Source: Mixia osmundae IAM 14324
Taxonomy: Eukaryota > Basidiomycota > Mixiomycetes > Mixiales > Mixiaceae
Assembly: GCF_000708205.1 (NCBI RefSeq)
Contig: NW_014575558.1
Coordinates: 909,146 to 973,145 of the forward strand
DNA length: 64,000 nucleotides
Direction: 5' to 3'
The position numbers and the translations under genes were made by a program. Below, piece by piece: positions 45,395 to 57,431 of this stretch. Every line of letters begins with the position of its first letter. The stretch's first letter is position 1. The notes under the pieces are model-generated. The model saw only the letters and a list, made by a program, of their open reading frames with translations. It had not been told where the DNA came from and did no database searches.

Positions 45395-48300
45395 ATGTTA
45401 GGCACAGCGGTCGGGCCTTTGCTGAGGCTATTAGAGACCTACTTGCTCCTCGAGATACTCAAAATACCTATAGATCCGTCAGCAGTTGCCAACAAGACTG
45501 CTCTCATACCGTCCAGAGTGGCTGCTCTCGCGCACAGTGGCGGATTGGACAATGCACCAAGCCGAGGACTCGCAAGCCTGTTGCGGCCAATGTCCTCAAA
45601 CCTGCCAGGCTACGTGAAGCGGGCAGAACAGGCCACTCTCGCAAAAGGTCTCATCAAGAGAGCCAACATCAATGTGCCGGTCGAGTCGCAATGGCGCTAC
45701 GCTGCGTCGCTCAACTCTTCATTGCCGACAAGCAAGGCGTGGGCAACCCTGACATTGCTTATCGCGCTTCAATACCTCGTCAGATGGTCCATCGTCACTT
45801 TACTCGCTCTTATCAGGCCAACGGCGAGCTCAGTGACAGCAGTGCCCCTCTTAAGCTCGCGAAGTACGCAAGGGAGCACCCCGGGCCTGCAGACTGCTTC
45901 ACCCTCAAGACCGCACTCGCCATGGCAAGAGAGCTCACCTAGGATCAGCGAAACGCTCTTGCCATCACATACCCGCCATGCTCAGTCATCATCAAGTCAA
46001 GCCACCAAACGCAGCGCGCCTTGTCAGATACCCCTAAGACCGCTGCGCAGTCTCTGGCTCAGCTGCATGCGAGCCCTCCCTCCTCCTGTCCGCAAAGCGC
46101 TGGCTTCCTTCTGCTCGAGGCCAGCACTCGAGATTATGGGCACATTGGCGCGTGATGGCGCGCTGCTCACCCGCGGGCTGTCCTTGCTCGCAATCGGTAC
46201 TACCGACGTGAGTCTGTCTACTCCTTGCGCATGGTCATGGCTCACGCAGACTGCAGGCATGGATTGCTCCCTTGCTTGCCATCATGCTACCAAACTTGCT
46301 CGATGCGCCGCTCTCGAGCCCTACGAGACGACAGGCAGTTGGACACTCGGTACTTTACATGCTCTCCCTTGGCTTCCTTGCCGGCTTCGGGACAGAGCAG
46401 GCTACGACAAGCTTACTCTGGGCCATCGTTGTCAGAGTTGGCGGCTTGTCACTCCATACAAGCAGTCAGCTACCCGAGCATCCCTTCTCCACACCACCGT
46501 CAATTGATCTCAGCCCTCGAGGCAGGCTAAAGGAAGCCATCCTCAATCCGCATGCGGCTTCGGCAGCAATCTCGTTCGCCATAGCCATGTGCTGCAAATT
46601 CGCAGCATCTGTCGATCCTAGCGCTGAAAAAGCGTATGCAAGCCCTGCCACAAAATGGCATGTCGTCCTTGCCTACATTATCGTCTGTCAACTGCACAAC
46701 CTTGACAGCTTCTGGGAGCCATTCTGTCTTCGGCTGGGATCACTGTCGAGCTGGCAAGAATGGACAAAGCGACGTTTCGAATCCCTTCGTGTCAGCCTCA
46801 CCGTCTCGGGAGTAGCCCTGGTTCTGGCCTACAAGGCACTCGCACCAGTCTCGCCGAGCATGGGTCTACCGGAAGTCCTCGGCATTATCGGTCTACTCCT
46901 TGCGTCGGCTTTTGAGCATGGCTCGCTTCGCCAGGCATTGGCGCATACATGGCCAGTCTCGCCACCGGAGACGCCGCACGAGCGCCCGCCAATGATCTCG
47001 GTCAATCTAGATCCGCCCGTCAGGCCGTCCCTGCGGCCGAGGCAGAGTAACCATACAAAGCTTGACGATGGCGAGAACGAGAAGGCGGGTGTCGATGAAG
47101 ATAGACTCAGTCAAGCTTCGGGCTCGAGTACAGACGAAGACACACGTGCTCAAGGACTGGCTAACCTGGACGTAACGACCCTGGGCTTCATTGTGCTTTT
47201 CAGCTCGATCTGGCTGGCTTTCCTCCTTTGCGACCCGTATCAAGGCATTGCTAGAACGGCCAGATTGCCTCCTACCCTCGACTCTCCACCGCCATGGAAG
47301 TCAATCTTCTCTGAATTCTGCTCGGTCTCCAATGCGGTAGAGTCAGAGATCTCGCGATACAACGCTGGCAATTGGACACCTAGCCAGCAGGACGACGCTG
47401 CGATGGCGCTGTATGATCAAGAGCTCGTTGCTTCTGTGCACGACAAAGACCTCAAGGTGCAAAAGGTTGCTTACAATGAGACAACCTTCATCGAGTACTT
47501 GGATTATCACTTCCCAAAGAGCACGCAACATCTCTGGATCACGCTCGCCGATGACCAATTCTCAAGGACTGCAACGCGTCATCTGCAACGTTTTGTGCAG
47601 CTCCAGAACGTCAAGGCTGCTACGGAGGCAAGGGAAAGGATGCAGGATCCACCGAGCACGCCGCCGAGAACAGCGACTACAGCAGACAGTGCGACGGATG
47701 CAATTAGCCTGTCAGCATCCACTGCGCCCAACGTCCTCGTCGAGCGTCATCTGGTCGTACTGTGCGTTGACGAGGGCTGCCTACGTACGTGCAGACAGCA
47801 AGGATGGTACTGTTATGGAGGATATGAGGCGACCCGATCGCGCGAATGGATGCGTGCAACCTGGCCCAAAGTCGCCGGCTTGCACGACATTCTGCAATCT
47901 GGCCGCAGCGTATTCTTCGTGGATTCCGATGTCTTCTTCAGAGGCGAACCTCTGTACCGGATGGCTCCGCTCGACTCGTCAGACGTGCAATATCAGGAAG
48001 AGATGGTCGGAGACAAAATCAACACTGGCTGGTCCTATTCTCGCCCTACAGAAGCGGTGATCAAGCTGTACGAGCGACTCATGTACATGAATCACGAGAA
48101 AGTCTCTCGAGATCAAGTCAATACCAACGAGATTCTTGCCACCGAAGAAATACGCTTGGAGGCCGGCGGCTGGCGAAATCTCCACGACTTTGTCAGTCCG
48201 ACGGGTATCAAGGTGCACGTGATGAACCCAGAATATTTCAGAGGTTAGTTTCTTCGAAGACCGCGCAGAATGCTGGCTGATGCGAGGGTTGCAGTCTATC

Positions 48301-48965
48301 ACTCCGAATTCGATGACCAGTGGCAGACAGTGTCTGATCAGCACGCAGTTGCGCTTCACATGACTTGCTGCGACAACGCTTTTCTGAAGCAATACATCGC
48401 TGCGCACTATGGCTACCTCCAGAACCTCGATGGCTACTATTCGCGTCCGCCGCTCATGATCACGGCCGATGTGATCGCCGGCGATTACAGACAACTCAAC
48501 GCGGCAGCGACGATTCTGATGGCCGTTGCGGCAGCGACGGGTAGAGCTTTCTTGCCTCCGTCGCATGCTGTCTTGCATCAAGCTGGGCAGACGTTCACTC
48601 GACCTATCTGGTCTGTCTTCAGACTCGACTATCTACAGCGTGAAAACAGGATCGACTTGCTCGAGCCGAACTATGTCATTCATGCTGCCCACCATCTCGC
48701 AAAGGAAGGCGACTTGGACACGATCGCTGAGCTCAGCGATGTATTGGAGATCAACATCCGACAGCTCTGGAGTCTCGAAGACTTGATCGAACTCATCCAG
48801 TCGGCGGACATCAGTCGACACAAGATCATCAAGCTGACGAATTGGGGCTGGACGTTCGCTCACATGCAATGGCCGTTACCCCAAAGGATAGCAGATCAGC
48901 ATCTCAAAATTTGTGCCTTCATCGAAGAGCCACAGTATTGCGCTCACCAGTGCCGAATGCCTTAG
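45395..48965 (+). CDS. Membrane protein with C-terminal nucleotide-sugar transferase domain
   Basis: Exons 45395-46207, 46257-48243 and 48295-48965 give 1156 residues. The N-terminal half has several hydrophobic segments (ALQYLVRWSIVTLLALI, GFIVLFSSIWLAFLL and others) separated by Ser/Thr-rich loops. The C-terminal 500 residues match the nucleotide-diphospho-sugar transferase fold (PF03407-like): TFIEYLDYHFP, VVLCVDEGCL, a DxD-type metal site in SVFFVDSDVFF, INTGWSYSRPT, and TNEILATEE. It probably acts in the Golgi or ER, adding a sugar to a glycan or protein; donor and acceptor are unknown. The multi-pass N-terminus fused to this domain is unusual, since most members have a single anchor. 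Confidence 0.8.
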
Positions 48966-49161
48966 ATTCGCCCCTTGTAGGCCATCGCACAGTCAGACGA
49001 TAGATCTGCGCCAATAGAACGCATGTCAACATGTTGTGACATCCCAGCAGCAGTGTTGTAGGTCCAGAAAAAGTGTCATGTAAGCCATGCATTGTCCGAC
49101 AAGCATCCAAAGGCAGCACCAGTGAGAGAGATGATCTAGAAGAACAAGTTTCGTGACGAGT

Positions 49162-50581
49162 TTAGGCGAATGAAGAGTAGGTTTTGACGTCGTCTGCAGT
49201 GGGCGGCAGCGGTTCTTCGCCAGAAGCCAAGTTGCACTGCCAGAAAGCACGAACTTGATCCGGTTCGAAAGCGCCGACGACAGAGTGGAGGACACCACGG
49301 TTGTGGAAGATGCAGAGGTCGTCTTTCTTCCAATCGTGCGGGTAGACGAGCTCGGGGGCGATGCCCGGTCGTTGCATCTTGAACAGCAGTTCGCGTGTCT
49401 CTTTGAGATCGCTGATGATACCGCCTTCGGGCAGGATCTGCCCTGATGGGTCAACACCGGCGGGCAGAGGTGCAACGATCTGACTGTCACATCAGCTCGG
49501 GGGACAGTGTGGAGGCGCGGGACGAACGATGGCTTCTGCACCGCTCGGGTGGACTTGGTAGTGCAGCTTGCCCGTCTTTGGATTCTTCCAAGTCTGAAAC
49601 CATAGCGTGTCAATGACCATTTTGTGGATTGAGGGGTACGACTGACCATGGGAAACTCTTTGATCTTGCTCGACTCCCATGCGGGCAAGTCATCTTTGGA
49701 TAGCTCCTTGCCGTCAGAGACGATCCCGAGACCGGTGGAATTGCTCTTTGCGGGCGCCATCCAGACATAGGGATGAGGTGCATAGCGTACTTTGGCACGT
49801 ACGGCGAGCGATTTGAGATCGGGTGGGAGGATGTCGAACATCTTTGTGCCGGAGACGAATGCAGTGGTGCCCAGGGGAACTTTGAGCTCATCGCCCGTTC
49901 CGTCATCGTATCGGCAGGTCTGCTCCTCACCGGCAGGAACGCTGAGTGCGTAGAGTGTCGTGACCTTGGGTGGGAGGAGGTCGTAGAGAGCAGCGTCTAT
50001 GTGCCTGTCCATCTCATTTCAGTTGGGCGCGGTACAGGACTATGGCGGGGTGACGGACCACCGATAGAACCGAGTGATCCCTTGGGCTTCTTCCTCGGGC
50101 GAGACGACTTCTTTGTGGAACGTCTTGTGGTGAGGATGGCGAAGCTGTGGCTTGTCGAGGCCTTGGGTGATGCGAGGATCAGTGGGGACGCCATTACCAA
50201 TCAGCTGCACTTGAGGCTGAGAGGGGACCGTTTTGAGATCGGGATGCAGAACGGATTTCTTCTCTGATCCCGTCTTGTTGTTGCCGTGGCCGTATGAGCC
50301 CTCGGCAGTAGCATCGAATGCCTTGGTCAGTTTGTACTGCTGTTTGGGCGTCAAGTCTACACCGCGAATGACGAGCAGACTGTGTTTGTAGAGCAGTTCC
50401 TCGAGTCTGTGCTCGCCCATGAGTCTCGACAATAGAGAGAGAGGGGAACGGACTCTGCAAATGCCGCAGGGTCAAAAGGCGCTGTAGGGTCATAGCCATA
50501 GACCTGGGCTCCGAATTCTGGGAGTGCTTTGACGTCGAGCGTCGGGGGTGCCGGGATCTGAGCTGTCCTGATTCCGCCCAT
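49162..50581 (-). CDS. TauD/TfdA-family Fe(II)/2-oxoglutarate dioxygenase
   Basis: Oxidises small substrates such as taurine, other sulfonates or sulfate esters, using 2-oxoglutarate and iron. Coding blocks are 50581-50059, 50004-49647, 49593-49528 and 49479-49162, about 420 residues. Landmarks are LLYKHSLLVIRGVD, FYRWHIDAALYDLLPP with the HxD iron ligands, PHPYVWMAP, WKNPKTGKLHYQVHPSG, and FHNRGVLHSVVGAF with the distal His region. Within the first block the frame before about 50445 (DPAAFAES) and after about 50434 (LMGEHRLEE) differ by two bases across an AG dinucleotide run, with no credible intron between. The paralogue group is common in fungi. It shares a 166-bp divergent promoter with the lyase gene. 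Confidence 0.85.
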
Positions 50582-50747
50582 CTCTGTGCGTGTGCTCTGT
50601 GCGTATGTGAAGAAGCCGTGCTCGCTATCGCAGGGTCAAGTCAAGTCAAGTCACTGATAGGCAAGTCTGATAAGCTTCGAGCGCGACTTTACTTTTGACT
50701 TTGACTTTATCCATTTTTCCCAAAGAACAACGGCGGGCTCCTCAAGG

Positions 50748-52442
50748 ATGGCCAAGCTATGGGGCGGCCGCTTCACCGGCGCAACAGATCCTCTGTGAGC
50801 ACGCGCACATCCACTGGCTTGCCCGTGTGTGCTGACATGTAGACATAGCATGCACGAGTTCAACCAATCTCTGAGCTATGATCAACGCATGTACGACGCC
50901 GACATCAGAGGCTCCATTGCCTACTCTGCTGGGCTCGTCAAAGCGGGCATCCTCACCGAAGAGGAGTGCAAGGTCGGCTGTATGCCCATTGCCGCCCACG
51001 CAAGCTGACCACACCTTTGAGTGCAGAGCATCCATGATGGTCTTGGCAAAGTCTTGCAAGAATGGACGTCGGGCACATTCAAGATCGAAGCAACAGACGA
51101 GGATATTCACACGGCAAACGAACGCCGGCTCAATGAGCTCATCGGACCCGTTGCAGGCGAGCGCCAACCTTTGACGCGCTCTCGTGGTAGAGCTGACACT
51201 GGCCTCGACAGGAAAGCTCCATACGGGTCGTTCTCGCAATGATCAGGTGGCGACGGATATGCGCTTGTGGCTGATTGACGAGAGTGCAAAGATCCGTCAG
51301 GCGCTCAGAGATCTCATCGACGTGCTCGTCAACCGCGCCGAGAAAGAGATTGATCATATCTTGCCTGGATATACCCATCTCCAGGCAAGCTGGGCATAAT
51401 CTCCCCGAGTGCCCCATGACTGACCGAGATGCTCGCACGACAGAGAGCTCAGCCTATCCGGTGGTCCCATTTCTTGCTCTCCCATACTGCCAACTTGGTC
51501 TCTGATCTCTCGCGACTCGATTCCTCTCTGCCAAGATTATCCGTCATGCCCCTCGGCTCGGGCGCAATGGCAGGCAACCCGTTCGCAATTCCACGGGAAC
51601 AGATCGCAGAGCAGCTCGGCTTCCAGAGTCTCTCGCTCAACTCCATGCAAGGCGTTTCCGACCGCGACTTCATTGCCGAATTCCTCTTCACCACCACTCT
51701 CGCCATGGTACACATCTCGCGCTTCGCGGAGGATCTCATCATCTACTCTAGCGCAGAATTCGGTTTCGTCAGCTTGTCCGATGCCTACTCGACCGGTAGC
51801 TCCATCATGCCGCAGAAGAAGAACCCAGACAGTCTTGAACTTCTGCGAGGCAAATCGGGCAGGACATTCGGACAGATGGCGGGATTTCTCATGACGCTAA
51901 AGGGCATTCCATCGACGTACAACAAGGATCTGCAAGAAGACAAGGAGCCGCTGTTCGATGCGGCAGAAACGATCCATCGCTGCTTGCTCATCTTCCAAGG
52001 CGTCATTGCCACTTTGACAGTAAGCCGTCGTAGAAGAGGCCAGCAGAAAGCTGAGAATGTGACAAATAGATCCATCCCGAGAAGATGCGTGCGGCATTGA
52101 CAGACGACTTGCTCGCAACAGATCTTGCCGAGTATCTCGTTCGCAAGGGTGTAAGCGTCTCACATGGTCTGTCATGCCACGATGCTCAGACCGGCAAGGC
52201 AGACACCGTTCAGAGAGACTCATCATATCTCCGGCTCGGCAGTCAGACTGGCAGAAGAGGGCAAGACGTCTCTCAGCAAGCTCACGCTCGAACAGCTCCA
52301 GACTCTGTCGCCCAAATTCAGCGAGGATGTCAAAGAAGTCTTCAGTTTCGAAACGAGCGTGGAGCGAAGGGATGTTCCGGGCGGAACGAGCAAGCGGGCA
52401 GTGCACGAGCAAGTGGCAAAGATCCGCGCGCTTGTCAAGTAG
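50748..52442 (+). CDS. ARG4: Argininosuccinate lyase
   Basis: Splits argininosuccinate into arginine and fumarate, the last step of arginine synthesis. Exons 50748-50794, 50849-50972, 51027-51156, 51212-51384, 51444-52019, 52070-52150 and 52203-52442 give 456 residues, the normal size. Landmarks are [70 protein letters not shown] (family signature) and [13 protein letters not shown]. Two introns, 51157-51211 and 51385-51443, begin with GC (GCGAGC, GCAAGC) instead of GT. Both positions are fixed by the conserved motifs on each side. The gene ends 15 bp from the stop codon of the convergent SPF45-like gene. Confidence 0.97.
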
Positions 52443-52457
52443 AGTGCATGGGACTGG

Positions 52458-54735
52458 CTACAGATCGAAAACGCCAGCTTGGAATGCAGCTTGGTTGTAG
52501 AACCGCGCTTTGACTGTTCTGCCCCCGAAGAAGCGTCCGTCGAAGCTTCTTACTGCGTTGAAGGCTCCTACGAGACCCGAGAAGAGCACAAACACTCTCA
52601 CTTGATCCTCGTCGGGTAGAGGCTGTGCGGTGAGCTGAGGCATCAGGTGTACTAGGCATCGCTCGACGATACCACCTTTGCGTGCTTCTTCCGCTGAATT
52701 TCGTGCTCATCAGCGCCAGTAGTCTCGAATTGGCGTGAGACCGACCTATCTCGCCCGTGAGGTCATCATCCACATCGTCCCGGCCGACCAGGTTGGTCAA
52801 TAGCACGACGGGCGTTGGCTCGCCAAACTTCTCCCGCTCTTCGCGCTTCTGCTGCGACAGATGATCAGACACGATCGTGCCTCTACCTTTGCCTGCCATG
52901 CTGTTCTGATGCTGAGGCTGTTCAGTCGCTTCTGTTGGCTTCCCTTTGCGATTTTTGGCATTGCCCGATGGCTCCTCGTGATGGGACACAGCTTGTAAAG
53001 GCTTGAGCATGCCAGCGTTATCGACACCCAAGCCTTGGCCTTCCCGCCAGCCCCATTTGGACATGAGACTCGCAGCAACATCACGCGGTTCCCTGCAGTA
53101 CGATCACTGAGCTCTCACGCTTCTCGAAGCAAAGTTGCTGGACCGACTGTGCGGTCGCCGTGCTTGCTTCGGGTGATGGCTTTTTGAGCTTGCTGAAGCG
53201 TTCGGCAATAGCGCGCGCTTTGGCTTGTGCCTCCGCGATCATCTTGGCCTGAGATGCTTCTGGGCTTGCGTCGTCAGGTGTTGCTACAGGCGCGGGCTCG
53301 GCAGGCGCAGCAGCAGCGACGAAAGAAGGCGTTGGCTGGGCAGACATGGCCGCACGGCGAGCATACGCCTCGTCGCCCGACTGAGCAGGCGTAGGCCGAG
53401 TGAAGATCGGCTCTGGAGGTGCGACAAAGGCGGATGGTTCGGGAGCAGGTCGAGACATGGCCGCACGTCTTGCATAAGCTTCGTCGGCAGTCTGAGCAAT
53501 GGGAGTGATTGCAGATGGCAAGGGATCTTGCATCTGCCGCGACATGGCTGCACGACGAGCGTAAGCCTCTTCTGCGGTGTTGGCGAGCGGTTGCACTTCT
53601 CGCGCGGGAGAGGGCGCTCGATCGTCATCATAAGCGGCTGGCGGAGCGAATAGCATGCCTTTTTGCAAGTGTCAGATGTGGACATGCAGCGCCAGTGAGC
53701 GTGCTGACCTTTTGGCTTTGGTGCAGAATTTGAGCGAGCGTCATCATCCGATTCGTCCTCGCTGTAGGACGAATTGTCGTACTGTGCACTCTTTTTCTCG
53801 TTGAGGCGGTCGAGCGCAGCTTGTATTTTTTCCTCCTTGAGTTGAGCGACATGTTTGAGCCAGTCATTCTGTGATTGCGACGAGACGCGCAAGGCAGAAG
53901 GAAGACGAGCATGTCAACAAGCTTGTCGCGCGAATGCAAAGTGCGAGCATTACGTAGTCGTTTGGCCTTGCGGGATCATAATCCGCGCCATAGTCCAGCG
54001 GTGCGAGTTCCTTCGCTAGCTTGCCGCGTTTCTTGTTCTAGAATCAAGTCAGGCATGAATGGGTGATGTGAGTCTTTGGCTTGCCTTCTTGTTTCGTTGG
54101 GCTTCAAGACGTTTGCCTGCCTCGGAGGAGCGGAAGCCGTTGATGTCTTCCTGCTCTTTCGTGGACTCTGGCAGCGTGAGAGGCGGTGGCTTGGGTATCA
54201 CACGAGGCGTTCTGCTTGTCGATGGTCCTGCTGAAGCCGTCCTTGACGGCGCTGCTCTGTCTGTCACGGGTTGTGCAGGTGCAGCTGTTTCCTTTGCATG
54301 GGTCGACGAGCTCGGCCGATTGACTGCTGGGAGGATCGAATCAGCCGGTGTGAGCGGTGCCCTTCCCGAGGATGCAGGCGCAAGCTTGATCTTCTTTGCT
54401 TGAGACTCGTTCAGGTCATCGTTGCTCGAAGACAGCAAGAAAGCGCTGGACAAGGCCGTCGATGGCTTCTTTGGCTGTGCTGCTGGCTTGCGCTTGACGG
54501 GTGCAAAAGAGAGAGATGCCGACCAATCTGTACGCCCTCATGAGACTGAACCATGCCGGGTGAGCGACTGACACTGACTCGGCTTCTTCGTCTCTGGTGC
54601 CTTCACCTCCTTCGCTGCGTCGACTGCTGCTGCAGGCTCGGGCGGTGATTGCTCAGGCGCAGTCTTTTCAGCGATCAGGATCGGCTCCGTGGGCTCGGCG
54701 CTGTCGCCAAGCGCTATGCCTGCGTACAGCGACAT
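52458..54735 (-). CDS. SPF45/RBM17-like splicing factor
   Basis: Nuclear protein that helps choose 3' splice sites. Exons 54735-54579, 54527-54085, 54037-53954, 53868-53709, 53658 to about 53119, 53092 (or near it)-52746 and 52693-52458 give roughly 650 residues. It begins MSLYAGI like SPF45 (MSLYDDL), then LDYGADYDPARPNDY, a G-patch (SLMSKWGWREGQGLG) and a C-terminal UHM-type RRM (VVLLTNLVGRDDVDDDL, RSFDGRFFGGRTVKARFY). Three repeats of EAYARRAAMS precede the G-patch. The intron 54084-54038 starts with GCAAGC (GC-AG). I could not settle the junction before the G-patch: GT donors there break the frame. Confidence 0.9.
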
Positions 54736-54861
54736 GCCAAGTCGCTTGACTGCAACAGTCCGGCCACCACGACGGCAGTTTACGCGTTCGCGCGATTGTT
54801 GTCGCTTTGCAGGTCCCCCTTCTCCTGCGCTACCGTCGAGGGGCGCAGATAAATCACAACG

Positions 54862-55701
54862 ATGCTCGTCCTGCTGCTGTAACTCTCCATCAGCGTATCA
54901 GCTTGGCCGTTCAGTCACATCCAATTCCCATCAGGCCTCTCGGTGCAAAGGGTCGGCGGGCCATCAGATCGGGATGGTGTACCGATTCGACATACACTCA
55001 GGCTGATCTTCGATGCGGACTGCACGCAATCTCCTGCTACTGAAGATGCGCAACCCTTTGCACGGTTAACTGAACATGGCATGAGACTCGGATTCACCCA
55101 TTTCGCTGTTGAGCGCAATGGTCACTATGAAAGCGCAACGGTAGACATTTCATCAAGGGCACCGCCGTTCGACGTCACATCGAGCCGATGAGGCCGCTTT
55201 GTTGTGTACGCGTCAGACTGGCTTCGTCCCTTCACGCGACCCGCTTGACCCCATCTTTGGCGATGTCGCTGCTCCGTTTGTGATCCACCAGAGCATACAT
55301 AGATGTCCAGGATCCCCGTCAACGAGAATGCTGCAAGGGGTTTCTATCTGTTAGTCAGCTTGCAGCTCTATCTGTACGGCGGCGAGTGAAGGATCGTCTC
55401 ATTCAGTGCAGAACTCAATTGCTTCCGTCTGCAAAGCATGATGCCTATTTGCAATCGTCCGCAGACGAATTCGAGTCTGCGGCATACTCATCCTTTTGTC
55501 ATAAGCTCTGAGATACTTGCCACCTCTTTCGCTTCGACACAGCGCAAAGAAAGGCTTCCTGCCGTATGGTACAATCGTGGGCTACCCGCCAAAGGAGCCG
55601 CAACAGTCAAAAGCGAACATTGTGGTCAGCTTCTTTTCCTTTCGAGCTATATGACGTTTCAGCAGGCCAATCGCTGGCCAGACAAACCCAATCCTGACTG
55701 A
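54862..55701 (+). pseudogene. Broken copy of the secreted protein at 56665
   Basis: The stretch VPIRHTLRLIFDADC, PFARLTEHGM and VERNGHYESATV aligns with LPIRHTLKLLFDEVC, PFARMTIDYE and TEQNGHYEIETV of the intact gene. IFGDVAAPF and KGAATVK match its later exons. The frame is interrupted at about three places, including the signal-peptide region. It starts 127 bp from the divergent SPF45-like gene. Together with 55750-56200 it forms the left copy of a tandem duplication. Confidence 0.7.
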
Positions 55702-56664
55702 CAGAACGCCGGGCCATCAGCACAGGGCTCACGTCAGCGTCAACGACAAGAACGCGTGCGTCTGTGACCAGCTTGTTGGGATACCCATGACCTGTGTATG
55801 TAGCCGGCTCAACATGAAGAGCTGGATCAGTCCAGCCGGCCTGTTTTCGATCTCTGCGGTGACTTTGCTCGCGATGTTTGCAACAGTCCCTCAGACGAAA
55901 GGCAGGGCACCGCCAGCAAGAACATATACAGGTTTAGGCGGCCCACATCGGTCGAACAAACCGGTTCGCCATGCGTGCTCCTTCTCATTGACGTCGCTTT
56001 CCGTTCCTTCGGCGTTTGGGTACAACGGCGCTCGTCAGTGTGCTCGACGTGCAGAGACTCGCGGACGAAGCTGACATTTCACCCAATAATATACGCGTGC
56101 TGCCAATCTTTTGCTCAATTCACGATCCGCCTCCGTTTCGTACTATGTAAGCACTGTTAGTACCAACGCCGGGCCATCTCTGATTGCTCCTCTCAGGTCA
56201 GTATGGCCCCATCCGCGCCTCTCAAGATGCAGACGAGCCAACGAGGACAATGCGCTGCTTGTGAGAGCATGCTCTCTCGACCTGCAAACGTCGGTTGCTA
56301 TCAGACCCATTTGCATGAGAGTGACACTATCTGTAGCTGCCGATCTCGACTGAGACGTAACAAATAGACGCACTGCTTCACTTCCGCTGCTTCACTCCCG
56401 GTGACCATACTGAATCTGTGAAGCACAGCTCTCACGAGTGACTGCGAAGTCACGAGCTCCGAATGATCGGGAACGCAGCAAGGCCACTTCACCCCTAGTT
56501 GATGAGCACACGATCTCCTGATGCAACCTGCTGCTTGCTTTCCCAAGCGGACTAGCGGCGTCACGCGTTCGCGTGGCCTGCCCATCTGAACCTGATCTGA
56601 GCTTTTGATGGCGCGTTCCTTGTTCGCCGCGCTTTGCTGTGCTGGGCATACCCCGCAACGAACG
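55702..56664. other. Left copy of a duplicated downstream block, plus spacer
   Basis: Positions about 55750-56160 match about 57590-57960 at the nucleotide level: MKSWISPAGLFSI-like coding at 55797, then TACAACGGC and TTCACGATCCGCCTCCG-like blocks. The right copy retains an ACC-containing frame (57769-57993), so this may be a decayed secreted-protein gene. From 56200 to 56664 I see only the promoter region of the next gene. Confidence 0.5.
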
Positions 56665-57431
56665 ATGCTCTTCTCATCGCTCTTGGTCTTCAGCAAAGTG
56701 ATGTCATCGCTCTCTACCACTCTACCGACCTCTTTCGCTCGTTCTCAACTCGCGAGCGGCAAGTTGTCAGGGCAGAATGGGCTGCCAATCCGGCACACAC
56801 TCAAGCTCCTCTTCGATGAAGTATGCTCGCGAGCCGGCGAGGATGAAGATGCGGTACCTTTTGCAAGGATGACGATCGATTACGAGAGATATGTCGTCAC
56901 GTTCATCGCAACGGAGCAGAATGGACACTACGAGATCGAAACGGTACACGAGCAGATGGGCGCCGCATTGTTTTCAGCGTACTGACCAGACCGCCATAGT
57001 AGAATACACGGCTCGTTCGGATCGTCACACAACCGGCTTATCCTGTCTTTGGCGATGTCGCCGTCCCATTTCTCGCTCGTGTGACCGTCGATGTCCAAGA
57101 TCCTATTCAACGTGCGTGCTGCAGAGGGTATCTCACCTTGACTTCCGAGCTCTTCCTTTTGAGCGGCGAGACAAAGATCATCTCGTTCGAATCTCAACTC
57201 AGTTGCTTCCGTCCACAAGACATGCATCCCGACTGCAATCGTGAGTCAACGGTCAGCTAGTTGCGAATTGCTCAGTCCACTTCTGCAGCTTCCCGATATT
57301 CTCCGCCTTTACCGGCTCTGACACAATGCAAATCTGCTCTACCACCGGAGTGGTCTAATGAAGATGCACCGGCAAAGGAAGCAGCGACAGTCAAGATAGG
57401 CGCCATGATCACCGTCAGACTTTCGCGCTAG
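56665..57431 (+). CDS. Small secreted protein with CC motif, diverged family member
   Basis: Exons 56665-56943, 57003-57240 and 57289-57431 give 219 residues, with intron phases 0 and 1 as in the main family. A signal-peptide-like start (LFSSLLVFSKVM...) is followed by GLPIRHTLKLLFDEVC, VPFARMTIDYERYVV and NGHYEIET. The middle exon has YPVFGDVAVPFLARV and QRACCRGYLTL; then SCFRPQDMHPDC and TQCKSALPPEW. It lacks the N-terminal C-x5-C-x3-C but keeps the CC and the intron plan. A broken tandem copy lies upstream at 54862. Confidence 0.6.

Noticed and set aside
44916-45395. 160-codon minus-strand frame with hydrophobic stretches
   Set aside because: It lacks a proper ATG at its start, overlaps the transferase start region, shows no motif or splice partner, and its composition could arise by chance in GC-rich DNA.
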